DNA from: Auraticoccus cholistanensis
GTDB taxonomy: Bacteria > Actinomycetota > Actinomycetes > Propionibacteriales > Propionibacteriaceae
Direction: 5' to 3'
Assembly: GCF_009742705.1 (NCBI RefSeq)
Contig: NZ_WPCU01000010.1
Coordinates: 569,327-633,326 of the forward strand
DNA: 64,000 nucleotides
A model generated the notes under the pieces. It ran no database searches. It was not told the origin of the DNA and saw nothing but the letters and a program-made list of their open reading frames with translations. The position numbers were made by a program, and so were the translations under genes. Of the stretch, positions 42,747 to 51,697 are shown piece after piece. Every line of letters begins with the position of its first letter. Position 1 is the stretch's first letter.

Positions 42747-43721
42747 TCAGCCGGCGGCGGCCAGCCGGGCGACGGCGTCCTCACCCAGCGGGGTGCCGGC
42801 CAGCCGAGCCGCGTGCACCGCCGCGCCCAGCACCGGGCTCAGCAGCGGGGTGACCAGCACGGTGGCCGGGTGCTCGGCCAGCACGGCCCGGCGGAACCCC
42901 TCGCGGACCGGTGCGGCGCCGAAGACACCGCCGGACCAGGACACGGCCACGGTCTCCTGCTCGGCGAAGCCCAGCCGGCGCCGGGTGACCGCCGCCAGGG
43001 TGGCCAGCTCGGCCGCGGCCTCCTCCAGCACGGCGGCGGCCGCCTCGTCGCCGGCACCGGCGGCCTCCACCACCCGGGGGCACAGCGCGGCGACGGTGGC
43101 GCGGTCGCCGCCCCAGCGGTTGACCACCAGGTCGACCAGGTCGAGGTCGCCGGCCAGGCCCAGGTGGTCCCGGAGGACCTCCAGCAGCGGCCCCGGGGGC
43201 AGCCGGCCGTCGCTCATCCGGGTGAACAGCTGCAGCCCCCGCACCGCGATCCAGTAGGCCGAGCCCTCGTCGGAGAACAGCTCGCTCCACCCGCCGACCC
43301 GCACCGAACGGCCGTCCCGCTCGCCGTAGGCCACCGATCCGGTGCCGCTCACCACGTTGATGCCGTCCCGGCCGCCGAGGGACCCGGCCCAGCCGCACAC
43401 CATGTCGTTCCCGCAGACGTAGCGGTCATGGCCGAGGGCGGCCGCCGGTGCGGCGTCCAGGGCAGGCAGGTCGGCGCTGGCCTCCCCGTAGCCGGGCAGG
43501 CCGACGAAGGCGGCGGTGACGTCGTCGGGCGTGACGCCGGCCCGCCGGCAGACCTCGGTCACGGCGGGGACGAGCACCGCGCCGACCAGCTCCAGACCGG
43601 CGTTGAAGTAGTAGACGCTGGGCGCCCGGTGCTCGGCCAGCAGCCGGCCGTGGTCGTCGACCAGGCAGAGGGCCGTCTTGGTGCCGCCGCCGTCGACCCC
43701 GAGGTAGAGCCGTCCGCCCAT
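42747..43721 (-). CDS. BadF/BadG-type sugar kinase (N-acetylglucosamine kinase-like)
   Basis: A protein of 324 aa of the ASKHA superfamily. The phosphate-1 motif is LGVDGGGTKTALCLVD (7-22), with GSGSVAYG-like phosphate-2 region (VSGTGSVAYGE) and a C-terminal adenosine loop SWSGGVFG. The family includes GlcNAc kinases and related amino-sugar kinases. It directly follows an AgaS-like isomerase/deaminase gene (14-bp gap), supporting a role in amino-sugar catabolism. GlcNAc versus galactosamine cannot be settled. Confidence 0.85.
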   Translation of the reverse strand: MGGRLYLGVDGGGTKTALCLVDDHGRLLAEHRAPSVYYFNAGLELVGAVLVPAVTEVCRRAGVTPDDVTAAFVGLPGYGEASADLPALDAAPAAALGHDRYVCGNDMVCGWAGSLGGRDGINVVSGTGSVAYGERDGRSVRVGGWSELFSDEGSAYWIAVRGLQLFTRMSDGRLPPGPLLEVLRDHLGLAGDLDLVDLVVNRWGGDRATVAALCPRVVEAAGAGDEAAAAVLEEAAAELATLAAVTRRRLGFAEQETVAVSWSGGVFGAAPVREGFRRAVLAEHPATVLVTPLLSPVLGAAVHAARLAGTPLGEDAVARLAAAG

Positions 43722-43735
43722 CGGAGCCGGCACCC

Positions 43736-44866
43736 TCAGTCGAGCGGGTGGATGGTCACGCCCTGCACCACCCGGTTCACCTCGCCGGTCGGGAAGGGGT
43801 TGTCCGGGACGAGCCCGAGGGCCAGCGAGGACGCCTGCCCGACGAGCTGGGCGACCAGCACGCCCGCCAGCCCCCACACCGGGTCCGGCAGCGTCGCGGT
43901 GCCCCGCAGCCCGACGACCCTGCCGCTCCCGGGCGCCGGGGCGGCGCCGTCGGCGGCGTCGACGGCGACCACCCGCTCCGGGCCGAGGTTGCCCACCAGC
44001 TCGGTGACGATGTCCAGGTCGTAGCGGCGGGTGTAGGGGTCGTTGGACAGGTAGACGACCGCCAGGGTGGCCGGGGTCAGCACGGCCTTGGGACCGTGCC
44101 GGAACCCCAGCGAGGACTCCGACCAGGCCACGACCCGGCCGGCGGTCAGCTCGAGCAGCTTGAGGGCGGACTCGCGGGCGAGGCCGTGCAGGGCGCCGCT
44201 GCCGAGGTACACCACCCGCCCGGGCGCGAGCGCGGCCAGCGCCTCGACCTCGGCCTCGCGGGCCAGCAGGTCCTCGGCGGCGGCCGCCAGCGGCTCGACG
44301 TGGTCGGGCTGGGCCACCCCGAAGGCCAGCAGGGTGGCCAGGGTCATGGAGGTGAAGCTGGAGGTCATCGCGAAGGACTGGTCGTTGCTGCCCTCCGGCA
44401 TCAGCAGCACCAGGGAGCCGGGACGTCCGCCGTGGTCGGCGGCCAGCTGGCCGTCGGGGTTGCAGGTCAGCACCAGGTGACCCACCTCGGTGAGGACCTG
44501 GTCGGCCAGCTGGGTGGCGGCGAGGCTCTCGGGGCTCTGCCCCGAGCGGGCGAACGACACCAGCAGGGTCGGCACGTCGGGCAGCAGCTCGTGGCGGGGG
44601 TCGGCGACCAGGTCGGTGGTGGCGACCGCCTCCACCCGCCGCCCGGTCCGGGCCGACAGGTGGGCCGCGACGACCTCGCCGGCGTAGGCGCTGGTGCCGG
44701 CTCCGGTCAGCACGATGCGGGCGCCGGGCCGCTCCAGCCAGGGACGCAGGAACTCGTCGAGCTCCTGCCGCCGCCCCGCCACGTCGGCGGCCACCTGCCG
44801 CCACATCGCCGGCTGCTGGCGGATCTCACGGTCGGTGTGCAGCTCTGACCTGGCCCCTGCGGACAC
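43736..44866 (-). CDS. AgaS-like SIS-domain isomerase/deaminase
   Basis: A protein of 376 aa with two SIS domains: VLTGAGTSAYAGE (52-64) and VYLGSGALHGLARESALK in the second half, plus the AgaS hallmark DNPFPTGEVNRVVQGVTIHP near the C-terminus. AgaS proteins act on tagatose/galactosamine-6-phosphate-type sugars in N-acetylgalactosamine breakdown. The GTG start follows AAGGAGAG by 6 nt. It precedes the kinase gene on the same strand and probably forms a two-gene operon. A symmetric ACCG-TAT-CGGT at 44898-44908 upstream may be regulatory. Confidence 0.85.
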   Translation of the reverse strand: MSAGARSELHTDREIRQQPAMWRQVAADVAGRRQELDEFLRPWLERPGARIVLTGAGTSAYAGEVVAAHLSARTGRRVEAVATTDLVADPRHELLPDVPTLLVSFARSGQSPESLAATQLADQVLTEVGHLVLTCNPDGQLAADHGGRPGSLVLLMPEGSNDQSFAMTSSFTSMTLATLLAFGVAQPDHVEPLAAAAEDLLAREAEVEALAALAPGRVVYLGSGALHGLARESALKLLELTAGRVVAWSESSLGFRHGPKAVLTPATLAVVYLSNDPYTRRYDLDIVTELVGNLGPERVVAVDAADGAAPAPGSGRVVGLRGTATLPDPVWGLAGVLVAQLVGQASSLALGLVPDNPFPTGEVNRVVQGVTIHPLD

Positions 44867-44952
44867 GCATCTCTCCTTCGTCGCCCAACGCTGCCCCCAC
44901 CGTATCGGTACAGCGCCGCCCCACGGCCGCGGTCGAGCGGCGCCGGTCCGGC

Positions 44953-45936
44953 TCAGACCCGCACGTGCGGGGCGACCTCGGCGTAGGTCTTGGGGCCGAT
45001 GCCGGGCACCTCCTGCAGCTCCTCGACCCGGGTGAAGCGCCCCTCCGCGCGCCGGTCCAGGATCTTCTGCGCCGTGACGGGGCCGACCCCGGGCAGCTCC
45101 TCCAGCTGGGCCAGGGTCGCCGTGTTGAGGTCGAGCTGGCTCGCCGGCCCGGCGGGCTCTCCGCCCGGCGCCGCCGGGCCACCGGCTGCGCCGTCCGCGC
45201 CGCGCACCGTGGAGGCCGCGTCGTCGTCGGAGACGAGCACCTGCTGGCCGTCGGTGAGCACCTGGGCCAGGTTGAGCTCGCCCGGCCTCGCCTGCTCGGT
45301 CAGCCCGCCGGCGGCCTCCAGCGCGTCGACCACCCGCGAGCCGGCCGGCAGCTCGACCACCCCCGGCTCGGCGACGGCTCCCAGCACGTGCACCAGCAGC
45401 ACGGGCTCGGGGCTGCCCGTGGGCGTGGCGCTGCCCGGACCGGCCGGCGCCGCCGGCGTCGGGACCACCGCCGTGGCGGACGCGGCCAGCGCCACCGGCT
45501 GGGAGTCCGCCCGCGCCCGGAGCAGCAGGAAGGCGCTGAAGGCCACCGCCAGCGCCAGCACCGCGGCCAGCACCCCCAGGTGGCGTCGGCTCAGCTGCGG
45601 CACCCGCAGGGTCACCGCCCGATCCGGTGCCGCCGGCGCCGCGGCAGCGCCCACCAGCCCGCCCTCGTCGGGCTGCCTGCGGCGGGGTTCGTCGGGCTGC
45701 CTGCGGCGGGGTTCATCGGGCTCCCTGCGGCGGGGTTCGTCGGAGTGCCTGCGGCGGGGCTCGCCCAGCCCCTGCTCCAGCAGCGGCGCACCCGCCCGGC
45801 GGCGGGCGGCGAGCACGGTCGGCGACTGCTCGACCGCCTCGACGGGCGGTGGTGGGGTGCCGGCGCGGGCCAGGATGGCGTCCAGCCGGGCCTGGACGTA
45901 CTCGCTGCGGGCCGACGGTGCTGGCGTGCTCCCCAT
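44953..45936 (-). CDS. comEA: ComEA-family DNA-binding protein
   Basis: A protein of 327 aa. A cytoplasmic N-terminus with four or five DEPRRR(Q/E/H)P repeats (59-91), one membrane helix (119-140), a SLBB domain (about 175-245: HVLGAVAEPGVVELP) and two C-terminal helix-hairpin-helix motifs (LEELPGVGPVTAQKI and LQEVPGIGPKTY). ComEA binds incoming double-stranded DNA outside the membrane and passes it to ComEC. The basic/acidic repeat is encoded by a 24-bp tandem repeat and is not part of the usual protein. Confidence 0.93.
   Translation of the reverse strand: MGSTPAPSARSEYVQARLDAILARAGTPPPPVEAVEQSPTVLAARRRAGAPLLEQGLGEPRRRHSDEPRRREPDEPRRRQPDEPRRRQPDEGGLVGAAAAPAAPDRAVTLRVPQLSRRHLGVLAAVLALAVAFSAFLLLRARADSQPVALAASATAVVPTPAAPAGPGSATPTGSPEPVLLVHVLGAVAEPGVVELPAGSRVVDALEAAGGLTEQARPGELNLAQVLTDGQQVLVSDDDAASTVRGADGAAGGPAAPGGEPAGPASQLDLNTATLAQLEELPGVGPVTAQKILDRRAEGRFTRVEELQEVPGIGPKTYAEVAPHVRV
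45667..45762. repeat. Four-copy 24-bp tandem repeat within comEA
   Basis: Four units of 24 bp (45667, 45691, 45715, 45739), the first two identical and the others with one to three changes. Each encodes eight residues of the DEPRRRxP type in the cytoplasmic tail. In-frame, so copy-number change would only alter tail length. Confidence 0.9.
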
Positions 45937-45985
45937 GCCGGCACCGTGGCGGAGCACCGGCCCGCCCGCACGCCGGCGCCGCCGG

Positions 45986-46025
45986 GCTGTGGACGACGCC
46001 GGGCGCTGCTGGTCGGCTGTGGACG
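45986..46025. repeat. Paired GCTGTGGACG motif, copy 2
   Basis: Exact copies at 45986-45995 and 46016-46025, again 30 bp apart, in the 120-bp divergent region between comEA and the endonuclease/phosphatase gene. Confidence 0.6.
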
Positions 46026-46056
46026 GGCCCTTGTCCGGATCGGCTTCACTGGTCGC

Positions 46057-47052
46057 GTGAGTCGACGACGGGGGCTGCCGACCGCTGTGCGGGTGATGGT
46101 GTGGCTGGTGTGCCTGCCGCTGCTGGCGGCGGGTGCCGGCGCGGCCGTGCTGTCGGCCTGGCCGGCGCTGCAGCGGACCGGACCGCTGGCCCTGGCCGCC
46201 TCGTTCGCCCCGCTGGGGGCGGTGTGCGCGGTCGCGGCCGCCGTCCTGCTGCTGGTGCTGGTGGTGCTCGGACGCCCGCGGCGGCTCGCCGGCGCGGGGC
46301 TGCTGCTGTCCCTGGCGCTGGTCGTGCCGCCGGTGGCGCCGGCGGTGCCGCCGCTGCTGGCCGGCCCGCAGCCCGTCGGGGAGCACCGTCTCACCGTGGT
46401 CTCGCTCAACATGCTGTCCGGTCAGGCCGACCCGGAGTCGATCGCCCGGGCGGCGGCGGGCGCCGACGTCCTGGTCCTGGTGGAGGTCCTCCCGGACGCG
46501 CTGGAGGCCGTCCTGGCCACCGACGTGGGGACGGACTTCCCGCACCGCGGGGGCGCGGCGCAGGACGGCTACTCCGGGACGCTGGTGCTCTCCCGGCACC
46601 CGGTGGAGACGGTGGAGGTGCTCGACCTCAGCTTCCAGCAGCGGCTCGTCCGCCTCGACGTGCCCGGCATCGGCCCGGTCCACCTGCTGGCCGCCCACCC
46701 GATCAACCCGCTGGCGGGCACCGGGATCTGGGAGCGGGAGCACCGCCAGCTGCTGGAGCTGGCCACCGGGGTGGGACGGGGACCGGTGGTCGTCGCCGGC
46801 GACCTCAACGCGGTCGACCAGCACGTGGTGATGCAGGCCTGGCGGCAGGCCGGTTTCACCGACGTGGCGCACTCCGCGGGTGCGGGGTGGGTGCGGACGT
46901 GGCCCGCGGACCGCCGGTTCCCGCCGGTGATCGGGATCGACCACGTGCTGACCGGGCCGGGGCTCACCGGCGTGGAGCTGTCGACCTTCTGGGTGCCGGG
47001 CACCGACCACCTGGGGCTGCGGGCCGTGCTGGCCCCCACCACCACCGACTAG
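46057..47052 (+). CDS. Membrane-anchored endonuclease/exonuclease/phosphatase-family protein
   Basis: A protein of 331 aa. Three N-terminal membrane helices (about 12-110) precede an extracytoplasmic EEP domain with the family motifs SLNML (start), VLVEV (metal-binding Glu), VVAGDLNAVD and the final IDHVL...GTDHLGL. The fold hydrolyses phosphodiesters (DNase, sphingomyelinase-like, inositol phosphatases); the substrate is unknown. GTG 46057 has no clear SD. Genes of this form are common in actinobacteria as EEP-family proteins. Confidence 0.87.
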   Translation: MSRRRGLPTAVRVMVWLVCLPLLAAGAGAAVLSAWPALQRTGPLALAASFAPLGAVCAVAAAVLLLVLVVLGRPRRLAGAGLLLSLALVVPPVAPAVPPLLAGPQPVGEHRLTVVSLNMLSGQADPESIARAAAGADVLVLVEVLPDALEAVLATDVGTDFPHRGGAAQDGYSGTLVLSRHPVETVEVLDLSFQQRLVRLDVPGIGPVHLLAAHPINPLAGTGIWEREHRQLLELATGVGRGPVVVAGDLNAVDQHVVMQAWRQAGFTDVAHSAGAGWVRTWPADRRFPPVIGIDHVLTGPGLTGVELSTFWVPGTDHLGLRAVLAPTTTD

Positions 47053-47067
47053 CGGTAGCCGCCGGGC

Positions 47068-47820
47068 TCACACCATCCGGCGCAGCCCGGTGCGCAGCAG
47101 CACGTCCTGCCGCTGGCCGCCGACGTGCTCCACCTCCGGGCGCCCGTCGGGCCGGGTGCGCACCGTCACCTGGCTGGCGTGGTGGCGCAGGGCGGCGAGC
47201 ACGACCGGCAGCTGCTCGGCCAGCTCGAGCCACTCGGCGTCGTCGGCCTGCTCGCCCGAGACCACCTCCAGCGCCGGCAGTCCGCAGCGCCGCGCGGCGG
47301 CCGCGGTGGCGTGGTGGCAGCGGACGTGGTCGGGGTGGCCGTAGCTGCCGTCGACGTCGTAGCCGATCAGCAGCGAGGGGCGCAGCACCTCGACCCAGGC
47401 GCACAGGTCGGCCACCACGTCGTCCAGGGCCGCGGCGGTCAGCGAGCGGTGGTCGGACTCCAGGGCGGCGCCGGCCCGGATGGGGGTCACCCACCGCATC
47501 CCGGAGTCGCGGTAGCGCCGCGGCGGCAGCCCCGGGACGCGGGCCGGCGGCGTCCCCAGGAACGCGGCGTGCTGCACCCCCAGCTCCGCCAGCGCCCCGG
47601 CGAGCTCGGCCTCGCGGGCGGCGTCGAGCTGGTCGGGTCCGATGTCGGCGGGCAGCGAGCCCGGCACCACCTCCCCCATCTCGCCGCGGGTGGCGGTCAG
47701 CACCGCGACCTCCGTGCCGCGCGCGGTCAGGTGGGCGATCAGTGCGCCGGTGGCGAGCGTCTCGTCGTCGGGGTGGGCGTGGACCAGCAGCACGGGCCCG
47801 GGGACGTCCAGCAGGCTCAT
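47068..47820 (-). CDS. mshB: PIG-L deacetylase, probable MshB (mycothiol synthesis)
   Basis: A protein of 250 aa with the LmbE/PIG-L zinc motif H14-A-H16-P-D18-D19-E20 and the later GYDVDGSYGHPDHVR (about 152-166) found in MshB-type enzymes. MshB removes acetyl from GlcNAc-Ins in mycothiol synthesis. Its start overlaps the end of the mshA-like gene by 4 nt, strongly supporting the assignment. It is about 40-50 residues shorter than mycobacterial MshB, so a related PIG-L role such as bacillithiol-type or other deacetylation is not excluded. Confidence 0.8.
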   Translation of the reverse strand: MSLLDVPGPVLLVHAHPDDETLATGALIAHLTARGTEVAVLTATRGEMGEVVPGSLPADIGPDQLDAAREAELAGALAELGVQHAAFLGTPPARVPGLPPRRYRDSGMRWVTPIRAGAALESDHRSLTAAALDDVVADLCAWVEVLRPSLLIGYDVDGSYGHPDHVRCHHATAAAARRCGLPALEVVSGEQADDAEWLELAEQLPVVLAALRHHASQVTVRTRPDGRPEVEHVGGQRQDVLLRTGLRRMV

Positions 47821-49010
47821 CGCAGCAGCTCCTGGTAGCAGCGGAGCAGCCGCTCACCGGCCAGCTCCGGGGTGAACCGCTCGGCGTGCGCGCGGGCGGC
47901 GGCGCTCATCGTCTCGCGGGTGCCGGGTGCCGTCACCCGGGCCAGCGCGGCGGACCAGTCGGAAGGCTCCCGGCTGTCCACCAGCACCCCGGTGACCCCG
48001 TCCACCACGGCCTCGCGGAGGCCGCCGGCGTCGTAGGCCACCACCGGGGTGCCGCTGGCCGCGGCCTCCAGCGCCACCAGCCCGAAGGTCTCCGACCAGG
48101 AGGGCACCAGCAGGGCACCGGCGCCGCGGAGCAGCTGGGCCAGCTGCTGGCGGTCCTGCGGCCCGGAGAAGGTGACCCAGTCGGTCAGCCCCAGCTGCTC
48201 GACCAGCTGCTCGACCTCGCTGCGGTAGCGGGCGAAGTCGGGCGACACCCCGCCGACCATCACCAGGTGCGGCCGGATCTCCGCCGGCATGCCCGCCACC
48301 GCGGCGATCGCCAGGTCCGGGGCCTTGAGGGGCTGCAGCCGGGCGGCGAAGACCACGTAGCCGTGACCGCGCCCGCGGGGCGGCTCGACGTCGGCAGGAC
48401 GACCCGCCGGCGGGCTGAACAGCTGCAGGTCGACCCCCGGCGGCACCACGACGACCCGCTCCGGGCGGGCGCCGCAGCGCTCCAGCACCGTGGTGCACTC
48501 GGCCCGGCTGATGGCCACCACCAGGTCGGACTCCTGGGCCAGCATCCGCTCGCCGGCCACCCGGCCCTCGGTCTCGGCCGGCTCCCCCTCGTGCAGCTCG
48601 CGCCCGACCGGGACGGCCAGGGAGTGGAAGCTCTGCACGTGCGGGACCCCGAGCCGGCGGGCCCAGCCGATCCCGGCCACCCCCGACATCCAGTGCTGGG
48701 AGTGCACCACGTCGACCGGCTCGGCCAGCCGCTCGAGCTGCTCGGCGAAGGCCTCGACGTGGTCGGAGACCGCGCTCTTGGCCACCACCCGGGCCGGCCC
48801 GGCCTCGACCTGGCGCAGCGTCACCCCCGGGCCCAGCTCGCCGACCTCGGGCAGCGCCGGGTCGGTGCGCCGGGTGAGGAAGAGCACCTCGTGACCCAGC
48901 GCCGCCAGGGCGTCGGCCTGCTGGCGCTCGACCACGTTCATGCCGCCGGCGTCCCCCTCGCCCGGCAGGTCGGCCGGTGAGGTGTGCAGGGAGATCATCG
49001 CGATGCGCAT
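47817..49010 (-). CDS. mshA: GT4 glycosyltransferase, probable MshA (mycothiol synthesis)
   Basis: A protein of 397 aa with the MshA-like N-terminus SLHTSPADLPGEGDAGGMNV (GDAGGMN at 19-25), a GT-B fold, FAARLQPLKAPDLA and the nucleotide-sugar motif SETFGLVALE (EX7E). MshA makes GlcNAc-Ins-P from UDP-GlcNAc and inositol-3-phosphate, the first step of mycothiol synthesis. Coupling to mshB fits. Other GT4 enzymes share the fold, so the call rests on the N-terminal motif and the neighbour. ATG 49010 is the first codon of the conserved MRIAMIS. Confidence 0.8.
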   Translation of the reverse strand: MRIAMISLHTSPADLPGEGDAGGMNVVERQQADALAALGHEVLFLTRRTDPALPEVGELGPGVTLRQVEAGPARVVAKSAVSDHVEAFAEQLERLAEPVDVVHSQHWMSGVAGIGWARRLGVPHVQSFHSLAVPVGRELHEGEPAETEGRVAGERMLAQESDLVVAISRAECTTVLERCGARPERVVVVPPGVDLQLFSPPAGRPADVEPPRGRGHGYVVFAARLQPLKAPDLAIAAVAGMPAEIRPHLVMVGGVSPDFARYRSEVEQLVEQLGLTDWVTFSGPQDRQQLAQLLRGAGALLVPSWSETFGLVALEAAASGTPVVAYDAGGLREAVVDGVTGVLVDSREPSDWSAALARVTAPGTRETMSAAARAHAERFTPELAGERLLRCYQELLR

Positions 49011-49051
49011 GCCCGTGCCTGTCGTCGGTGTGGGGTGGGTGGGCGGGGTGC

Positions 49052-51547
49052 TCAGGCCGGCACGATGCTGACCAGCTTGGGCGCCCGGACGATGACGGTA
49101 CGCACCTCGGCGCCGGCCAGCGCCCGCTGCACCCCGGGGTCGGCGAGCGCCAGCTCGCGCAGCTCCTCCTCGGTGACGTCGGGGGCGACCTCCAGCCGGG
49201 CGCGGACCTTGCCCTTGATCTGCACCACGCAGGTGACCGACTCCGCCACCAGCAGCGACGGGTCCGCCACCGGCCAGCGGGCCTCGGCCACCGACGGCTC
49301 GTGCCCCAGCAGCTCCCACATCTCCTCGGTGACGTAGGGGGCGACCGGGCTCAGCATGACCGTGATCGCCTCGGCGGCCTCGCGCACCGCCGGGTCGGCC
49401 GCGCCGGCCCCGGTGTCGATGGCCTTGCGGGTGGCGTTGACCAGCTCCATGATCCGGGCCACCGCGACGTTGAACCGCTGGCTCTCCAGCAGCATCGTCA
49501 CCTCGGCCACCGTCTTGTGGGTGGTCCGGCGCAGCGCCTGGTCACCGGCGGCCGGGTCGGCGCCGGGCTCGCTGGCCACGTCGTCGGCCAGCCGGAACGC
49601 CCGCTGCAGGAACTTCAGCGAACCGGCCGGGGACACGTCGGCCCAGTCGATGTCGTCCTCGGGCGGGCCGGCGAAGACCACGGTGGTGCGGATGGCGTCC
49701 ACCCCGAACTCGTCGATCTGGGCGCCGAGGTCGACCCCGTTGCCCAGCGACTTGCTCATCGCCTTGCCCTGGTTGATGACCTGGCCCTGGTTCAGCAGCC
49801 GGCGCATCGGCTCCTCGAAGTCGACCAGCCCCATGTCGTGCAGCACCTTGGTGAAGAAGCGCATGTACAGCAGGTGCAGGATGGCGTGCTCGACGCCGCC
49901 GACGTACTGCGCGACCGGCATCCAGCGCCGCACGGCCTCGGGGTCGAAGGGACCGTCGGTGAACCCGGGCGAGCAGTAGCGGAAGAAGTACCACGACGAG
50001 TCCACGAAGGTGTCCATGGTGTCGGTGTCGCGGCTGGCGGGCCCGCCGCAGGAGGGGCAGTCGACCTGCACCCAGTCGGTGGCCGCGGCCAGCGGGCTGG
50101 TGCCCTTGGGGGCCAGGTCGGCACCGCGCAGGTCGGGCAGCCGCACCGGCAGCTGGTCGTCGGGCACCGGCACCTCACCGCAGTCCGGGCAGTGCACGAC
50201 GGGGATCGGGCAGCCCCAGAACCGCTGGCGGCTCAGCAGCCAGTCCCGCAGCCGGTAGGTGATGGCGCCCTCGCCGCGCTGCTCGGCCTCCAGCCGCTCG
50301 ACGATGGTCCGGATGCCGCTCGCCTTGTCGCTGAGCCCCTCCAGCGCCGGGGAGTTGACGTAGCGGCCGTCGCCGGCGGTCGCGACGCCCGTCTCGGCCG
50401 GGTCCTCCGCACCGGTGTCGACCACGACCCGCACCGGCAGGCCGAAGGTGCGCGCGAAGTCCAGGTCGCGCTGGTCGTGGGCGGGCACGGCCATCACCGC
50501 ACCGGTGCCGTAGTCGGCCAGCACGTAGTCGGCCGCCCACACCGGCAGCCGCTCGCCGTTGACCGGGTTCACCGCGTGGACGCCCAGGAAGACCCCCGTC
50601 TTGGGCCGCTCGGTGGACTGCCGCTCGATCTCGCTGGCCTGGTTGGTCCGCTCGACGTAGGCAGCCAGCTCCTCGCGCTGCTCGTCGGTGACCAGCTCCG
50701 CGGCCAGCTCCGACTCCGGGGCCACCACGAAGAAGGTGGCGCCGTAGAGGGTGTCGGGACGGGTGGTGAAGACCCGCACCGGCTCGGCCCGGCGGCCGCC
50801 GTCGGGACCCTCGATCTCGAAGTCGACGTAGGCGCCCTCGGAGCGGCCGATCCAGTTGCGCTGCATGGTGAGCACGCGGTCGGGCCAGCCGCCCTCCAGG
50901 GAGGACATGTCGTCCAGCAGCCGGTCGGCGTAGTCGGTGATCTTGAAGTACCACTGGTTCAGCCGGCGCTTGGTGACGGTCGCCCCGCAGCGCTCGCACA
51001 GCCCGGCGACCACCTGCTCGTTGGCCAGCACCGTCTGGTCCTGGGGGCACCAGTTGACGAAGCTGTCCTTGCGGTAGGCCAGCCCCCGCTCGCGGAAGCG
51101 CAGGAACAGCCACTGCGTCCAGCGGTAGTACTCGGGGTCGGAGGTGTGCAGCCGGCGCGACCAGTCCAGGCTCAGCCCGTAGCGGCGGAAGGAGCGGGCC
51201 TGGGTCTCGATGTTGGCGTAGGTCCAGTCGGCCGGGTGGGAGTTGCGCTGGATGGCGGCGTTCTCGGCCGGCAGCCCGAAGGAGTCCCAGCCGATGGGGT
51301 GCATCACGTCGTAGCCCTGCAGCTTCAGCCGGCGCGCCACCACGTCGCCCATCACGAACGCCTCGGCGTGACCCATGTGCAGGTCGCCGGAGGGGTAGGG
51401 GAACATGTCGAGCACGTAGCGACGCTCGCGGCTGCCGTCGTCGAGCGGGGTGAAGGTGTCGTGCTCGGCCCAGTAGGCCTGCCACCGCTCCTGCGCGGCC
51501 CGCGCGTCGTAGCTGCGCCGAGTACGGGTCTCGGTCTGCTCACTCAC
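49052..51547 (-). CDS. leuS: Leucyl-tRNA synthetase
   Basis: A protein of 831 aa, a class I synthetase with HIGH-type motif [15 protein letters not shown] (65-80), an editing (CP1) domain, and [12 protein letters not shown] as the KMSKS loop, then the anticodon-binding domain. GTG 51547 follows GAGGAG by 8 nt. Upstream is a complete attenuator-like leader (51596-51703) with a Leu-containing leader peptide, so expression probably responds to charged tRNA-Leu. Its zinc and editing regions look intact. Confidence 0.97.
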   Translation of the reverse strand: MSEQTETRTRRSYDARAAQERWQAYWAEHDTFTPLDDGSRERRYVLDMFPYPSGDLHMGHAEAFVMGDVVARRLKLQGYDVMHPIGWDSFGLPAENAAIQRNSHPADWTYANIETQARSFRRYGLSLDWSRRLHTSDPEYYRWTQWLFLRFRERGLAYRKDSFVNWCPQDQTVLANEQVVAGLCERCGATVTKRRLNQWYFKITDYADRLLDDMSSLEGGWPDRVLTMQRNWIGRSEGAYVDFEIEGPDGGRRAEPVRVFTTRPDTLYGATFFVVAPESELAAELVTDEQREELAAYVERTNQASEIERQSTERPKTGVFLGVHAVNPVNGERLPVWAADYVLADYGTGAVMAVPAHDQRDLDFARTFGLPVRVVVDTGAEDPAETGVATAGDGRYVNSPALEGLSDKASGIRTIVERLEAEQRGEGAITYRLRDWLLSRQRFWGCPIPVVHCPDCGEVPVPDDQLPVRLPDLRGADLAPKGTSPLAAATDWVQVDCPSCGGPASRDTDTMDTFVDSSWYFFRYCSPGFTDGPFDPEAVRRWMPVAQYVGGVEHAILHLLYMRFFTKVLHDMGLVDFEEPMRRLLNQGQVINQGKAMSKSLGNGVDLGAQIDEFGVDAIRTTVVFAGPPEDDIDWADVSPAGSLKFLQRAFRLADDVASEPGADPAAGDQALRRTTHKTVAEVTMLLESQRFNVAVARIMELVNATRKAIDTGAGAADPAVREAAEAITVMLSPVAPYVTEEMWELLGHEPSVAEARWPVADPSLLVAESVTCVVQIKGKVRARLEVAPDVTEEELRELALADPGVQRALAGAEVRTVIVRAPKLVSIVPA

Positions 51548-51595
51548 GTCAGTTCTCCTCGTCTCGTGCTGCGCTGCCGGGATCGTTCCGGGCAC

Positions 51596-51632
51596 AAAAA
51601 AGCCCCTCGCACGGTGCCGGTGGCACGAGGGG
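51596..51632 (-). terminator. leuS attenuator terminator
   Basis: On the minus strand, CCCCTCG and CGAGGGG (51632-51626 with 51609-51603) form a 7-bp stem with an inner GTGCC/GGCAC stem, followed by C and six T (51601-51596). This is the only hairpin in the window with a clear T tract. It lies 48 nt before the leuS GTG, with no promoter visible between. Confidence 0.8.
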
Positions 51633-51634
51633 TG

Positions 51635-51662
51635 GCCGCCTGGGTCTCGGGGACCCGGCGGC
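51635..51662 (-). promoter_or_regulatory. leuS leader hairpin preceding the terminator
   Basis: GCCGCC-GGGTC pairs with GACCC-GGCGGC (11 bp with one bulged A) around a 5-nt loop. It begins at the last base of the leader-peptide stop codon, so a ribosome stalled on the Leu codons would cover its 5' arm. Confidence 0.65.
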
Positions 51663-51691
51663 TAGGGAAGCCGGAGCTGCTGGCTGCGCAC
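51662..51691 (-). CDS. leuS leader peptide (MRSQQLRLP)
   Basis: Ten codons, GTG CGC AGC CAG CAG CTC CGG CTT CCC TAG. Two of the last four sense codons are Leu, one the rare CTT. The GTG lies 6 nt after a TAGACT -10 box, so it would be translated from a leaderless transcript. Followed directly by a hairpin and a terminator before leuS. The peptide is inferred; its product has no other expected function. Confidence 0.6.
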   Translation of the reverse strand: MRSQQLRLP

Positions 51692-51697
51692 GGGGCG

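Noticed and set aside
44867..44952. DasR-type operator upstream of the AgaS-like gene
   Set aside because: Only a short ACCG-TAT-CGGT symmetry is present; it does not match the usual DasR site closely.
45667..45762. CRISPR-like repeat
   Set aside because: Contiguous 24-bp units without spacers, in frame inside comEA; a coding tandem repeat.
45627..48980. 1117-codon plus-strand frame
   Set aside because: Crosses comEA, the endonuclease/phosphatase gene, mshB and mshA in other frames; Arg/Ala/Pro-rich shadow typical of high GC.
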